This document shows, in pieces, positions 1 through 11,389 of a stretch of DNA of 64,000 nt. Position numbers and translations under genes: made by a program. The DNA comes from Tubiluchus corallicola (Eukaryota > Priapulida > Priapulimorpha > Priapulimorphida > Tubiluchidae), in NCBI GenBank assembly GCA_030141605.1, contig JAQGDQ010000128.1, forward strand, positions 436,001 to 500,000, given 5' to 3'. The notes under the pieces were generated by a model. It was given only the letters and a program-made list of their open reading frames with translations. It was not told where the DNA came from and searched no databases. The first letter of the stretch is position 1. The number at the start of each line of letters is the position of its first letter.

Positions 1-1650
1 CTATCAGACGACGACATTCAGCATCATCCAAGTGTTCTGAAAATTAGAGAAAACTTGAAAGACACTGAAAATTTTGATTTCAAGCCTGTTTCACAGGATC
101 AGGTAAATAAGTACCTCAGTGCCATTGGTAACAAAAAGGCGACTGGCCTTGACAATATTCCTGTAAAAATTCTGAAACTAGTCAAAGAGGCCTTTCTGCC
201 TCAATTAACTGGTCTCATAAATCAGATGTTTGACTGTTCAGTTTTTCCAGATGAATTTAAGCATGCTCGCGTCACCCCAGTGTTCAAAAAAGATGATGCG
301 TTGAACAAGAAAAACTACCGTCCTGTCAGTGTTCTTCCTATAGCTTCAAAGGTGTTTGAGAGAGCCATGGTGGACCAGCTTGGCGACCATATGTCCCGAC
401 ACTTTCACCCACTCTTGTCAGCCTACCGTAGAGGATACAGCTGCCAGTCGGCACTGTTAGGGTTAACCGAAGAGTGGAGGAAGGGACTGGAGGCCGGTAA
501 CTATGTTGGTGCCATCCTGATGGATCTTTCAAAGGCGTTTGACAGCCTTCCACACAATTTATTGTTGGAAAAGTTAAGGTGCTATAATTTATCAGAAAAT
601 GCTGTAAATTTGATCAAAAGCTACCTTACTGACAGAAAACAACTTGTTCAGATCGGGAACGTCCAGAGCTCATCCCTTCCTATGGATAAAGGCGTTCCTC
701 AGGGATCCTTAACTGGACCTGTACTTTTTCATTGTTTTATTAATGATATCTTCCATTTTGTCAGTAAATCCACCTTGTACAACTATGCTGATGATAATAC
801 TGTTTCCTACTCCAGTAAATCATTTAATGATATGAAACAAACCTTAGAAGTTGAAAGTAACGCACTGGTCGACTGGTTTGCTTCCAACCAGATGGAAGCA
901 AATCCGGGGAAGTTTCAGGGGATTGCTGTGGGCAAAATTACACACGACCTGAAACCTACTTTCAACATCAAAGGAGCGGATATTGAATGTACAGATGAGG
1001 TGAAACTTCTTGGTGTAAATATAGACTATCGCCTGAATTTTGACTCGCACATTTCAGCCCTGTGCAAAAAAGCAGCTAAACAGATTAATGTTCTACGCCG
1101 TATTGGGCGAAACCTGTCGGTAAAATGTCGAAAACTCATCTACCTTTCGTTTGTCAAGTCGAATTTTAATTTCTGCCCCGTAATCTGGCATTTCTGTAGT
1201 ACATCAAATAGCCAGAAGTTAGAGCGTTTGAATTTCAGAGCGCTCCATCTAGTTTATAATGATTTCGAAAGTACCTACGAAAATCTATTGTTTAAAGACA
1301 ATTTTGTGTCTCTTCAACTTCAGAGACAACGTCTGATTGCTATCGAAGTATTCAAGATTTTGTCCAAAAACTGCCCGTCCTATCTCTATGGACTGATAGA
1401 GGAACGAAAGCAAAACCGCTACTTCCTCAGAAAAATGAACACTGCAGAACACCCTACATATGATGGTGTTACATACGGAAAGAAAAGTTTCTCCTATTAT
1501 GGAGCCACATTGTGGAATGAATTACCAAACTGTCTCCGAATGGCCGAAAATCTTGGGGAATTTAAACGTCTAATTAACTCATGGACTGGTGCGTCATGTA
1601 AATGTGCCATTTGTAAATTCAGCGAACTTCCCAATTTTATTAAGTCTTAA
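1..1650 (+). CDS. LINE reverse transcriptase (ORF2 C-terminal part, 5'-truncated by the window)
   Basis: The frame is open from base 1 for 549 codons to a TAA. It would copy the element's RNA into DNA at the target site. Fingers: PDEFKHARVTPVFKKDD and NYRPVSVLP near nucleotides 245-340. Motif A is MDLSKAFDSLPH (520-555), motif B is GVPQGSLTGPVLF (about 691-730) and motif C is NYADDNT (about 781-801), so all three catalytic aspartates are present. The C-terminus has the conserved GATLWNELPNCLR block and a short cysteine motif (CKCAICK), a tail widespread in invertebrate LINEs. No frameshift or stop interrupts it, so the copy looks recent. The first Met-like start is not meaningful because the true start is upstream of the window. 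Confidence 0.93.
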   Translation, partial: LSDDDIQHHPSVLKIRENLKDTENFDFKPVSQDQVNKYLSAIGNKKATGLDNIPVKILKLVKEAFLPQLTGLINQMFDCSVFPDEFKHARVTPVFKKDDALNKKNYRPVSVLPIASKVFERAMVDQLGDHMSRHFHPLLSAYRRGYSCQSALLGLTEEWRKGLEAGNYVGAILMDLSKAFDSLPHNLLLEKLRCYNLSENAVNLIKSYLTDRKQLVQIGNVQSSSLPMDKGVPQGSLTGPVLFHCFINDIFHFVSKSTLYNYADDNTVSYSSKSFNDMKQTLEVESNALVDWFASNQMEANPGKFQGIAVGKITHDLKPTFNIKGADIECTDEVKLLGVNIDYRLNFDSHISALCKKAAKQINVLRRIGRNLSVKCRKLIYLSFVKSNFNFCPVIWHFCSTSNSQKLERLNFRALHLVYNDFESTYENLLFKDNFVSLQLQRQRLIAIEVFKILSKNCPSYLYGLIEERKQNRYFLRKMNTAEHPTYDGVTYGKKSFSYYGATLWNELPNCLRMAENLGEFKRLINSWTGASCKCAICKFSELPNFIKS

Positions 1651-1928
1651 TTAAATGCTGAATGTGTTGGCAGGAAAATTTTTTATTGACCATAGCTTTT
1701 TGTGTAAATTTTAGAAAATGTCACTGCCTAAATTTTTACTGTCTCAAATTTTTACTGTCTTCATGTAGGTGGCATCTAAAAGATTTTAAGAAGTACATAT
1801 TATTACCATGTTGTCGCTCATATACATTATGTTTGATATCGGTTTACGAGCTTTAAGCTCATGTTTTACAAATATGTACTGTTTTATATCATACCGATGA
1901 AAATAAATATTATCTTATCTTATCTTAT
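1..1928 (+). mobile_element. Non-LTR retrotransposon (LINE), 3' portion with tandem-repeat tail
   Basis: The element enters from the left edge of the window. It holds the C-terminal part of an ORF2 with a reverse-transcriptase domain (stop at 1648-1650), a 3' UTR of about 260 bases, and ends in a short ATCTT-type tandem repeat at about 1910-1928. A tail of short tandem repeats rather than poly(A) is usual for CR1/L2/Jockey-like groups, so I place it there, without choosing a clade. The endonuclease part and the 5' end lie outside the window, so target-site duplications cannot be checked. Confidence 0.9.
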
Positions 1929-2582
1929 GATCCATAATGATAATAATAATGGGGTATGGTATCATTAAGGATAAAAATTGATGGTAATATAACTAACAGC
2001 AAAATTAATAAAGGAAAATTGTAAATGTTGACTTAGTTATACTCGGTGTCGTTATGCGTTGAGTGATATATAATGTATGCTCCTGTCCTCGGCGTTCTGG
2101 CAACTTGGCAAGTGAGAATGACAAGTTGTACCACACAAGACAGGAAGGTAACAGCAAAGTGTAAAAAGAGGGAGTGACGAAACACTTATTGTTACGTATT
2201 TCGTTTTTGCGATTAGCGGCTGTGCTGGCGGCATCAAACGGCGAATGATTAAAAACTTTTGAGTCGCGCATTGACTGTAATAATAATATTCTTAATTACA
2301 CCAGTAGTGTAGGCATACGTGCAATTTTGATAAGCCAAAAACACTTTTGCGTTTTTGATAAAAGAAGAATATCTCAAACAAAAGCAATTATTAGCTTTAT
2401 AAAACTAAAAACACATCATGAAAACGAAAAACAGTTGTAGCAATAAGTTTGTATTATGTACTTGCAAATACTTCTCCAGTTTCCTTGTAAGTAAAATTTT
2501 ATTGTTCTTCCTGAGGAAAGAGGCTAGCTGACTGCGTGATGGGCTGTCTACTTTGTAAAAAAGTAATGCATTTTTTATTGAT

Positions 2583-2691
2583 TTTTCTCTCCCTCCCTCT
2601 CTTAGAGGGAAAGAGAGGGAGGGAGGGAGAGAGACAGACACACAGAGAGAGGGAGGGAGGGAGAGAGACAGACAAACAGAGAGAGAGAGAT
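2583..2691. repeat. Pyrimidine/purine-mirror low-complexity block with a ~34-36-bp tandem unit
   Basis: A run of CTCCCTCCCTCTCTT is followed directly by a long GAGAGGGAGGGAGGGAGAGA run, so the ends can pair as a hairpin. The purine part is a tandem repeat of a unit that includes GAGACAGACA; the two copies differ by one base (CACA versus AAACA). Polypurine mirror tracts of this kind can form triplex DNA. The short ORFs predicted across it are low-complexity artefacts. Confidence 0.8.
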
Positions 2692-5600
2692 CCTTCTTTT
2701 ACTTTTGTTGAAGGTTCCGCCATTTGTTTCTTGGTCGTTGTACTCCAATGCGAGGTGGCAGATTTGGCACATTAAAAATTGCACCCATTTACGTGCTCTA
2801 CAATTAAGCTATAAGCTATATAATTACACATATATTATATTGTAGGTTTGTATATAAATTATGTGCACATGCATGCACGCACCCAACAAGTAATTGCATA
2901 TGGTGCTTCATATACATGTATGATGTATGCATTCTATGAAGAGAACCTATATATAGCGTATATATTTAACAATATAAATTGATTGCCCCTAGCACCAAGG
3001 CCTATATAAAATCACTTAATTTAAGCCTATCACTAAATAAATTATTTATCAAGACTTGTCTGTGGATTTAGGTGTCAGGTGTTTTATTAGTACGCTTATA
3101 CTAATATGCTTATACAAGCATATATTTGCACATGAACAGACTGTATTTAACGAGCATTTATTGGGACACAAACCTAACTGAATCTTAAAAAAAATAGGCT
3201 AAATATAAGTGATGTCTACACATGACCCGCCTACAGATTCTAATTTATTGTGCCAGGTTGGCTTCTCACCTGAATTCTGTAACTTGATTTTGACCTAGTT
3301 AGTTAGTCATTATAGAGGTGGAAGTAATGTCGGCTGTTTAGGATGACAGCTTTGATGTTTCGTTTTGTTATTTTTTGTTCACTGGCAATAAAAAATAGGA
3401 GTAATGTCGTAAATGCATCTCCGTTTGTTCAACGGGATTTTATAGTCAACTCCAACTCATAACAAAGGCCAATGTATGATTATATGCTTTTTAAACATCT
3501 TTTAACTTGGAATTAACAAACCATACAGATGCCTATATTAAGTTTTGTTCTGGAAAAATTATTTGCTCTTCTGAAAAGATCGATTTTTTTTCTATGAAAG
3601 GTATTACACATGAAAGTCAGGCCTAATATTTCTTCAATATATATTTCCTGATAAAAACATATTAAATGGGATGTTTTTAGAAAAATTATTTCTCCAAAAA
3701 TAGACATGAGCCAGGTATTTGCAAACTTTCTTTATGGTCAACTTTTTTAACTTCTTTTGCAAATAAGTCTATTAATTTTCATGAGATATGAATATAATAG
3801 TTTTTATTTTAACTACTAATTATTCTTAGGGCCTTATGCTTGCTTTAAATAATATTCAAAAATATAACAGCTGCTATAAATTGCCAAAGACAGATGTAGG
3901 CCTTGCAGTCTTTGCCTAGCGTACAAATATTTAACTTGTAACAAAAGTTACAAAACGGTGTTATAATGAACATTTTGTTATAATTACCTGGCTGCCGCCT
4001 CGAGAAATTTAAAAAGATTTCATTTATGTTTTTGCAACTCACTGCAGAGCAATTTATGAGCACCTGTCGACTAGCCTGGCTTTGGTGGTCTCAGCAATTC
4101 ATCTGCTGCAGTACACACCCGTGTGCCTATTGTGAACAGTTTGCGCTATAGCGTACCTGACAACAACAGTCTGTACTGCTGTGTCGCTAGGGCGACACTA
4201 ACTGCTCGAACTGCTGTGCTGTGTAGTATATATCTAATTCATGTAGTCCGTATTCTTTGGTAACAGCTGGTTGTCGCTTTGATTTCTGGTATTGCTTGTA
4301 GTCATCCCTGTCTGGTTGCTAGTTACTTGATGCACAACATACCCTAAAATCACATTTTCGCTTTTTATAATCTAGTTCCGTGGGTGTTAGAAGAAAACGT
4401 TGTGCTGTGCCTATAAAAAGGCAAAGCACATACGGGCTTGGAGCACCACAACGGGGTGTGGCTGTAGCAACAGGCGGAATGGTAATCACGATAATCGTTA
4501 TTTTTTACTAGTAATACTCTATGTGTATTACTATAAGTTTGTTCCCAAACGAGACTGCAAATTAGGCATTTTCTTCCATTGGAAATGACGACAAGCAGCC
4601 GAAAAATCTGGCTGCTCCCACGAAATTTGCATGTCTCATTTTCATCGATGCGTAAAGAATCCTGTACTATGCTATAGTATAGCATACTATATAGGAGTGT
4701 AGCAATATAAATTACAACATTAATGTTGTACAGCAATTTTACAACTTCACATATTTTTCCATGTACACGTACTTGAGTTTATTGTGTTTAATATGTATTT
4801 AACAGTAAATTCCAAATTCAAGTCATTTTCATAAAAACTCCCAAATGACACTGTTCTTATAGTTCGGTTACTATGCTAACTGTCGCATGTTATATGACTG
4901 ATAAGTAATTGTATCCAACAGCATCATAAAAAGTGAATATAACAGTGTCTTTATCAAGCAAAAACCATCGTCCGTGCTGAATTTTGTGCATTAAAAATTT
5001 CGAAATTCCAACCTGCAAAAACCATTCTCCGTGTTGAATTTTGTACACATACTAGAAAATATCAAATTACCAACCCATGTGCATTTAATTAAATACATTT
5101 GTAATTCAACTGTTTCCTTTCCTGTCATATTTGTGCCTTTTTATAATAATGCATTTGGTACACGTATAAGTGAAGCAGTTCAAATCTATCAAGCACCAGC
5201 GAGAATGTCATTAACATGGTGTCATGTTCATAGTAACACAGGAGTGAAAACTTTTTGTGATTTAGATACATCCTAGACAACCACATTAATTTAAATTATG
5301 CTGTAAATGTAAATGGGCCATTGCTAGCTGCATATGTCCACTCAGAAAATTTACAAAGTTTCATTAATACGGAGATGTAGTAAACATGGCAATCTTATTT
5401 ACTGGCCATGGAGGACCGATATGCAGATAACTTCTGCCTTCCACAATAGCAGGCCAATTTACTAGAATTTCCAGGAGGACTGATGTTAAATTTGTGCCCT
5501 GGTTAGTTACGTGTTAATCTATTTCTGATTGCTTGAAATTGAAAATTATCTGAGACATCTTATAGGTTCAGCATCTCACCTTAAAGGATTATCACTAACT

Positions 5601-6232
5601 AGATACATTCCTGGTTCCTATCATTCAATGGGTGCCACTGCATTCCAGCTTGCAGAATGCAAGACTGTATAAAAGACTAATCATTACGTGAAATTTTTTT
5701 CAACCGCTAGCCAAAGTTATCGATTAGGCCCATCACAGTTAAGTTATTTTATTAATATTTGACTAATCTGCAATCTACAGGATTCATGTGTTCTGACCAC
5801 AAATTTGGCAAATTTACTTTCAATTTTGTAAAGCGTATAATTTATTCAAAAGGAAGAAATATAGATTAGACGATGTATGTAGAGAGGCATTTGTCTTGAA
5901 CTATGCAAACAGCCGAACTTGCAAACTATTGCCATGCATAAAACAATTTTTTACTTTATTTAAATAAAATATTTAGAAGAAAACTTTGATACACCTGCAT
6001 AAAAAAGTTGTTATGAAATTTATAGAAAGACAAAAACTGTTTTAATATGCAGTCCTAGAACAAAAAGTTAATCACTCTTATTATAGTTATTAAAAGTATT
6101 ATAGCTGTCACTGAGATACTTCTAGTTTTGTTTTTATGTAACTTTTAAATGAAGCTGGCATATAGCCAAGTAGGAGCTGTAACCTAGCTGACTACAATTC
6201 TTTGTTTCACAAAACTGATGTTAGATTACATT

Positions 6233-6277
6233 GATTAGAATAGATTAGAGTAGAGTAGAGTAGATTAGATTAGATTA
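6233..6277. repeat. Imperfect TTAGA/GTAGA microsatellite
   Basis: About nine imperfect copies of a 5-base unit (TTAGA, GTAGA, ATAGA) occur in a row. Confidence 0.75.
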
Positions 6278-6783
6278 CAAAAGACTACGTAAATGCATTA
6301 CTAAAATTTGCATGCAATTTTTGTTTATAATATAACAAAATGAGGAACTTGACTGAATAACCACCTCTAAATCTGTCCTTATTTAATCTCTCTAGCTTTT
6401 GCAATCATTGTGAGGAGGCTTAATAAAGTTGCAATGTACAATATCTTTGGCACTGCATGTTTTAGCAAAAATGATGGTAATTTTTCTCCTGACCTAAGTG
6501 ATGTCCGAGCAGGTATACAAGGTTATGAACACTTACAGAAAAACTTCATGCCTGGCTGAAAAATGCACGCTTTAATTAAATTAACCCAATATTATGGTGA
6601 TGAATACCTTTTCTGATGATCTGCGGTTGGTTAATGTTTCCATACGTACTGTAGAAAATTCTTATTTATAATATTAGGTCAAGTTCAATGAAATTAGGTT
6701 TTACACATTAGATTCTGTGATTCCCAAAAAAGTTGAGGCTTTTACTTCATTATATCATTAATTAAAACAATTTTTATTTTTCA

Positions 6784-6846
6784 GGATATGAGCTCATGCT
6801 GAAAACTGTTACATGTGTTGCCTGAAGCAACAACACTCATTGAACA
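6784..6846 (+). other. 5' UTR part of the ZDHHC16 coding exon, with splice acceptor
   Basis: A T-rich tract ending in TTTTTCAG at 6776-6783 is a good splice acceptor just ahead of the start codon. An in-frame TGA at 6841-6843 lies two codons before the ATG, so the 63 bases here are untranslated and the ATG at 6847 is the true start. The gene therefore probably has at least one upstream non-coding exon. Confidence 0.55.
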
Positions 6847-7998
6847 ATGAGGCGGTTCTTCTTTGCATGGCACAGGCTATGCAGTAGCTTCATGCCACTC
6901 AGACTGCAGACATATATGAGAGGAGAGTGGGACATTGCCAAAATTGCTTTCTGGTCTTTATTTTACAATGCATTTACAAATCGAAACACTGTGATTGATT
7001 TAGGAATGGAACCAATATTTTGGTTTGTTGACCACTTTGCCAAGTACTTGGGACCAGCCATGGTGTTTATGGTCATCTGCCTGACACTTACAGTTGTTAT
7101 TATATTTTATCTGATAATCATGCCTTTCACAATGCTACAAAGTTTTTACCTAACCTGCTTTCATCTAGTATTTGGACACTGGTTGCTATTAATGATAGTG
7201 TTCAATTACCTAATGGGGGTTTTAACACATCCGGGTCGACCACCACCAGGCGAAATCCCGGAAGCTGTTACCATATGTAAGAAGTGCATTGCTCCAAAAC
7301 CTCCAAGAACGCACCATTGCAGTGTATGTAACTATTGTGTGCTAAAAATGGACCATCATTGTCCATGGGTTAACAACTGCATTGGCCATTACAACCATCG
7401 GTATTTCTTTATGTTTTGCATTTACATGTGGGCCGGAACTTTGTATGTTGTTATTACCACTTATCCTCTCTTTTATGATCAGTTTTTCAGGAATGAACCC
7501 CAATTTCAGCCCCTGAAATTCTGGATAGTAAATCTAAGTTTAGATATCAGTCTTATTGAACCTTACCTGATGCACCAGTCAGAGCCGCAACTTTTAACGG
7601 ATTTTTCTACTGATTCATCAGAAAAACCATTTTTAAAGAAGCTGACATACAACTGTGTCGTTTATGAGTTTTTAATATGCAGTGGTGTATTTATTGCTTT
7701 AGGCTTACTGATTTTGTGGCATTATAAATTAATTGATAGAGGTGAAACCAGCATTGAACATCACATCAATAAATCGGAAGCCGAACGTCTAAAAAAAGAG
7801 GGTAAAGTGTTTCATAACCCATATTATTATGGTAAGAAGGAAACATGGAGGATATTTTTGGGACTTGAGGAAGGAAGAACTGTTTGGCGGCACTTACTCC
7901 TACCATCGATGCATAAGCCTGGTGGAAATGGTCTTACTTGGAAAACGTCAACTTACAGCCTAGATTATTCAAATTCAAGAGATCCAAAGAACGTGTAA
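6847..7998 (+). CDS. ZDHHC16: Palmitoyltransferase ZDHHC16 (DHHC protein S-acyltransferase), single coding exon
   Basis: 383 residues; the vertebrate protein has about 377. DHHC enzymes transfer palmitate from CoA to cysteines of target proteins at ER/Golgi membranes. The zinc-binding cysteine-rich domain runs from about residue 144 (CKKC) to 185, with the catalytic DHHC at 169-172 inside MDHHCPWVNNCIGHYNHR. Four membrane segments are visible at about 69-92, 102-124, 186-207 and 276-297. After the last comes RGETSIEHHIN, matching the conserved TTxE-type region, and NPYYYGKKETWRIFLG, which is typical of ZDHHC16 rather than other DHHC paralogues. An in-frame stop just upstream fixes the start. 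The coding region has no intron, unlike the multi-exon vertebrate gene; only a 5' UTR intron is suggested by the acceptor at 6783. Family assignment is strong; substrates are unknown. Confidence 0.95.
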   Translation: MRRFFFAWHRLCSSFMPLRLQTYMRGEWDIAKIAFWSLFYNAFTNRNTVIDLGMEPIFWFVDHFAKYLGPAMVFMVICLTLTVVIIFYLIIMPFTMLQSFYLTCFHLVFGHWLLLMIVFNYLMGVLTHPGRPPPGEIPEAVTICKKCIAPKPPRTHHCSVCNYCVLKMDHHCPWVNNCIGHYNHRYFFMFCIYMWAGTLYVVITTYPLFYDQFFRNEPQFQPLKFWIVNLSLDISLIEPYLMHQSEPQLLTDFSTDSSEKPFLKKLTYNCVVYEFLICSGVFIALGLLILWHYKLIDRGETSIEHHINKSEAERLKKEGKVFHNPYYYGKKETWRIFLGLEEGRTVWRHLLLPSMHKPGGNGLTWKTSTYSLDYSNSRDPKNV

Positions 7999-8374
7999 GA
8001 AGTAATCACGAACTTATCATTAAATACCTTCATTTATTAACTTCCAAAAGTTTCTTGTCAAATTTATTAATTTGATGTATGAAAAACACCATGAAAGACT
8101 ACATTGCTATAAAACAGAGGTATTGATTATCTTTTTTAACTAGGGAAAACTCTGTTCTGGAAGAAGATTAATATAAATTTAATTAACCTATTATTATACA
8201 GCCATTTACAATAATTGTGACTTTTTCAAATTTGCAAGTATCAATAATTTTTGAAAAACAGTTCCTGTTAAATTTTTGTCTTGTTATTAATTATTTTTTA
8301 TTTGCTATTCTATTTTACATTACATAAAATAGGCCCATTTGCATATCAATGTTCATATTCACATATAATCATTA

Positions 8375-8464
8375 GGGGGTGAGCATCGAATGTTTGAGTT
8401 CGAATCGAATTGGAATGTTTGAATTCGATTCAAATTTGCTTTCTGGTAGATAATGCTCACCCTT
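8375..8464. mobile_element. Short palindromic MITE-like element
   Basis: About 88 bases are bounded by exact 10-base inverted repeats, GGGTGAGCAT (8377-8386) and ATGCTCACCC (8453-8462). Its interior carries repeated near-palindromic TTCGAATCGAATT-type words. Size, terminal inverted repeats and lack of coding capacity fit a MITE. No clear target-site duplication was found, so the family is open. Confidence 0.5.
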
Positions 8465-8702
8465 AATAATCATTGCAATTCATAGTAATTCTTATGACTG
8501 ATTGGTTATTTTAGTTATTCTATTTTTGGGGGGAAATTACAATTATATGTCGATTTATCTTCTAGAATTTAGTAACAAAACTAATGATCAATATTTGACT
8601 GTTTTATTCACTTCTAAAATTAAGTATAAAGATTTTTTATATTCGACTTTATGCTAAACTCTAATTTATTGACCAATAAAACAGTTTGGGGAAACTCAAC
8701 AT

Positions 8703-8790
8703 ACTAATAATAATAATAACAACAACATCAAAAATACTACTAATAATGATTGTTATTATTATTATTACTATTATTATTATTATTATTAAT
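8703..8790. repeat. Inverted trinucleotide block: (TAA)n then (ATT)n
   Basis: A TAA-rich run (8705-8755) is followed by an ATT-rich run (8752-8790). The two can pair as an AT hairpin. Confidence 0.75.
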
Positions 8791-9430
8791 TAGACAACAA
8801 GGGCAAGATTTCAATTGAATCAGCTAGTTCACTTCGTTGTAGTAGAATTCTATTAGAATAAAAACTATGTTTGAGTTGAATTGCCATATAATTTTTATTT
8901 TCAGTTTGTTGCGCTTGGACATAGTCACGTGATAGTGCCGCGAGATTTCAAAGTACACCCAAAAATTTTACTTTTTTGTAAACAGCTGTTTTTGGTTTTA
9001 GTTTAGCGATTTTGTGTATAACAGGTGATCGTAGTGCAAAACTTTATTGTTACTTATTACTGCAATTTTTAGATATAACGGTGTTAGCACATAGACTATT
9101 CAACTTAATAACAAAAAATCCCACAATAAAGAAATTACAATATGTGTTAAACGTAATTATAGTCATTGAATTTATATAACAAATAAACGCTTACTAGAGC
9201 GTGAATTCTATAAAGCAGTAGCAGTCGGTATGAAGGGAAATACCTAATTAATTTTATAGAGAACGGCCAGCTGTGATAACTTGCGACATTGCGATTGCGA
9301 TACTCGACTCTCTCCACCTTTTAGAGGCAGGCACCTTTATAGGGTACCAAGTCTATTCTTCTATATCTATAACGCTGATCTTTTTGTTGTCTTTTCCAAG
9401 TTTAATGTCTTTATTTGTCTTTATCCTGTA

Positions 9431-9996
9431 TTACATACATTCGTTCACTAGATTTCTAATTTCTAGCAATCCTTCCTTTTCACTGTTCATTAATACATCT
9501 GAGTTCAAAATTTTTTTCCATTCTCCATATCTGTAAGATCTAAGCATATGTTGAGTAGTGTCATCATCTTCCTCACACACTGGGCATAATAACTGATTCT
9601 TAAACTCATTCTTGTAGTTCCCTTTAACTTTAATCATATTCAGTCTTATTTTCAATATATCTTTAACCTCTTCTGGCTTGCATGTGTATATGTAATTTTG
9701 TCGTTTCCACTCGGTATGCCTTAAAAATCTTAATTTAGTGCTGCTCCTGCATTTTTCTGCACATTCATTCTTTATACAACATTCAATCTTATTCTTTACT
9801 TCTTTCTTCCATTCAGACTTTTTCATGACCTTCACCCTTTCTTTATTAGCATCTATGGTATATTTTTTTGCTGCCTCAACTACTTCATTATACCATGACC
9901 TTTTATGTGCACTGTTTATTTGCATTTCGAGTACCTCTGATGCTAATCTCTTTGGTTTACTAATCAGTAAATTCCAATAGAACATCAATCTCCTAT
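9431..9996 (-). pseudogene. LINE ORF2 C-terminal fragment (second, unrelated retroelement)
   Basis: The minus-strand frame is open for about 185 codons but has no upstream reverse-transcriptase core; a TAA closes it at about 10001-10004. It begins NYRRLMFYWNLL and ends with a zinc-knuckle-like LLCPVCEEDDDTTQHML, the cysteine/histidine motif typical of the tail of many non-LTR ORF2 proteins (LCPxCxxxxETxEHxL). Lysine-rich sequence fills the middle. The copy is 5'-truncated, as usual for dead LINE insertions. It differs from the element at 1-1928, whose tail is of another type, so it is a separate lineage. I cannot name the clade. Confidence 0.7.
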
Positions 9997-11389
9997 AATT
10001 TCTTTATGTTTTAGAGGCCATATGCCTATTTCAGTTAATTTCAGTAGGTGTACATTTAAAATTGTGACATTACTGTCTATACAAACTACGTTTTGCGGTA
10101 TTTAGTAGGATACTACTCCCAAAATTAGATGAAAAATGTATAACGATTGCTGTATCTTAAAGGACAATCTACACCTGCCAACTCTCACGCATCTGGCATT
10201 TGTCACACTTTTTTCGCACGGGCAACAAATTACAGTTCTCATGCACTCTGCAACTTCACACACAAATTTGCAAATCACCTGGCTTGCTTTGCCATCAGGA
10301 CCAACCCTGACACAATTTGTTGTACTCTCAATAATACGGTAGGGTTCATGAAGCGCACGGTAGATATTATACTAAAGGGTATTGCAATTATTAAAAATGA
10401 AGCACTTTTGGATGCTTTGAGCACAAAAGAACGTATTTATAATTAAAGCATAGTAAACTACAATAACAGCGTTAATACGCAAAAATTACCTAATTGCTTT
10501 TATTTTTTGCCTTAATTGTTTGATGATTTGATTTTGATACCCAGAAATTTAAGTAAAAATTTCTGGGGCATCATTTCTCCCCCTTCCCTGTTTTAGAGGA
10601 ATCTTGCACTTGCTTGAGACAATACCAATATTTTACAATGGGATCTCAATTATAAACAGTTCTAACAGGTCAAAAAAATCTGGATAATCAAGAAACTCTA
10701 GATAAACAGCCTTACCCAGAATTGCTTCTGATAAAATGCCATATTTGTAATATCATATGCAGAACAAGTAAAAGTATATGTAAGCTGTACTTCTAGGTAT
10801 AAACATTACCCTCTATTTAGTTTACTAGTGATTCTAGCTGTGATAATTCTGAAGTTATTTATTTACTTTGTAATGTATTCTAGACATCATTTAGGAAAAT
10901 ATTGTGCTCATTTACGGAAATTTATTTAATTTTGGAATGTGCTGTTTCGAGTCGCATTTTCTAATTGTCAACAAAATAATTGGCAAGATATGCTAATGAT
11001 GTATGCGGTGAACTGTCATATTATTCACACTATTGCAGTTAAATGTTACAGTTGCTGCAGTTATTGTAATTATGACATTATTAATTAATTTTTGAGTAAA
11101 AAAAGTAAAATGGCTGTTCTGCAAAACAAAAGAAGCAAGAGAGATGTGCATGTGTAATACACTTTTGCATCAGTATAGTATTAAGGAAAAATGGATAAAA
11201 ACTGTGACTTGTAATTTTTGTTGTCCATTCTGGACAATGCAATATTATGGATTATCAGGGTCCAGGTAAGTAGGATGTTACTGCATCATACAGACACAAT
11301 AAATAGGTTGTATCATTGCAATTTTACATAACTTTATTATGATTTATGTTTGAGGTTTTTTTAGTTGAATACTGACACTGAGCAAACTA

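Larger units (their letters stand above)
1929..6783. other. Intergenic spacer between the LINE and ZDHHC16
   Basis: I see no convincing coding exon here on either strand; the ORFs present are short and AT-driven. It contains a polypurine block near 2583-2691, a pentanucleotide microsatellite near 6233-6277 and a near-palindrome around 4666-4692 (TATGCTATA and its inverse around a 1-base centre). The end of the stretch should hold the promoter, a 5' non-coding exon and the first intron of ZDHHC16, but I cannot place the upstream exon. Confidence 0.5.
7999..11389. other. Intergenic spacer between ZDHHC16 and MadBub
   Basis: No host gene is recognised. It holds the ZDHHC16 3' UTR (an AATAAA lies near 8674), a small palindromic MITE-like element (8375-8464), a TAA/ATT trinucleotide block (8703-8790) and a minus-strand LINE fragment (9431-9996). 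The last few hundred bases should carry the MadBub promoter and 5' UTR; I saw no clear E2F or TATA motif there. Confidence 0.5.

Noticed and set aside
2536-2784. Short ORFs on both strands rich in Ser-Leu-Pro or Arg-Glu-Gly
   Set aside because: They are translations of the GA/CT low-complexity block.
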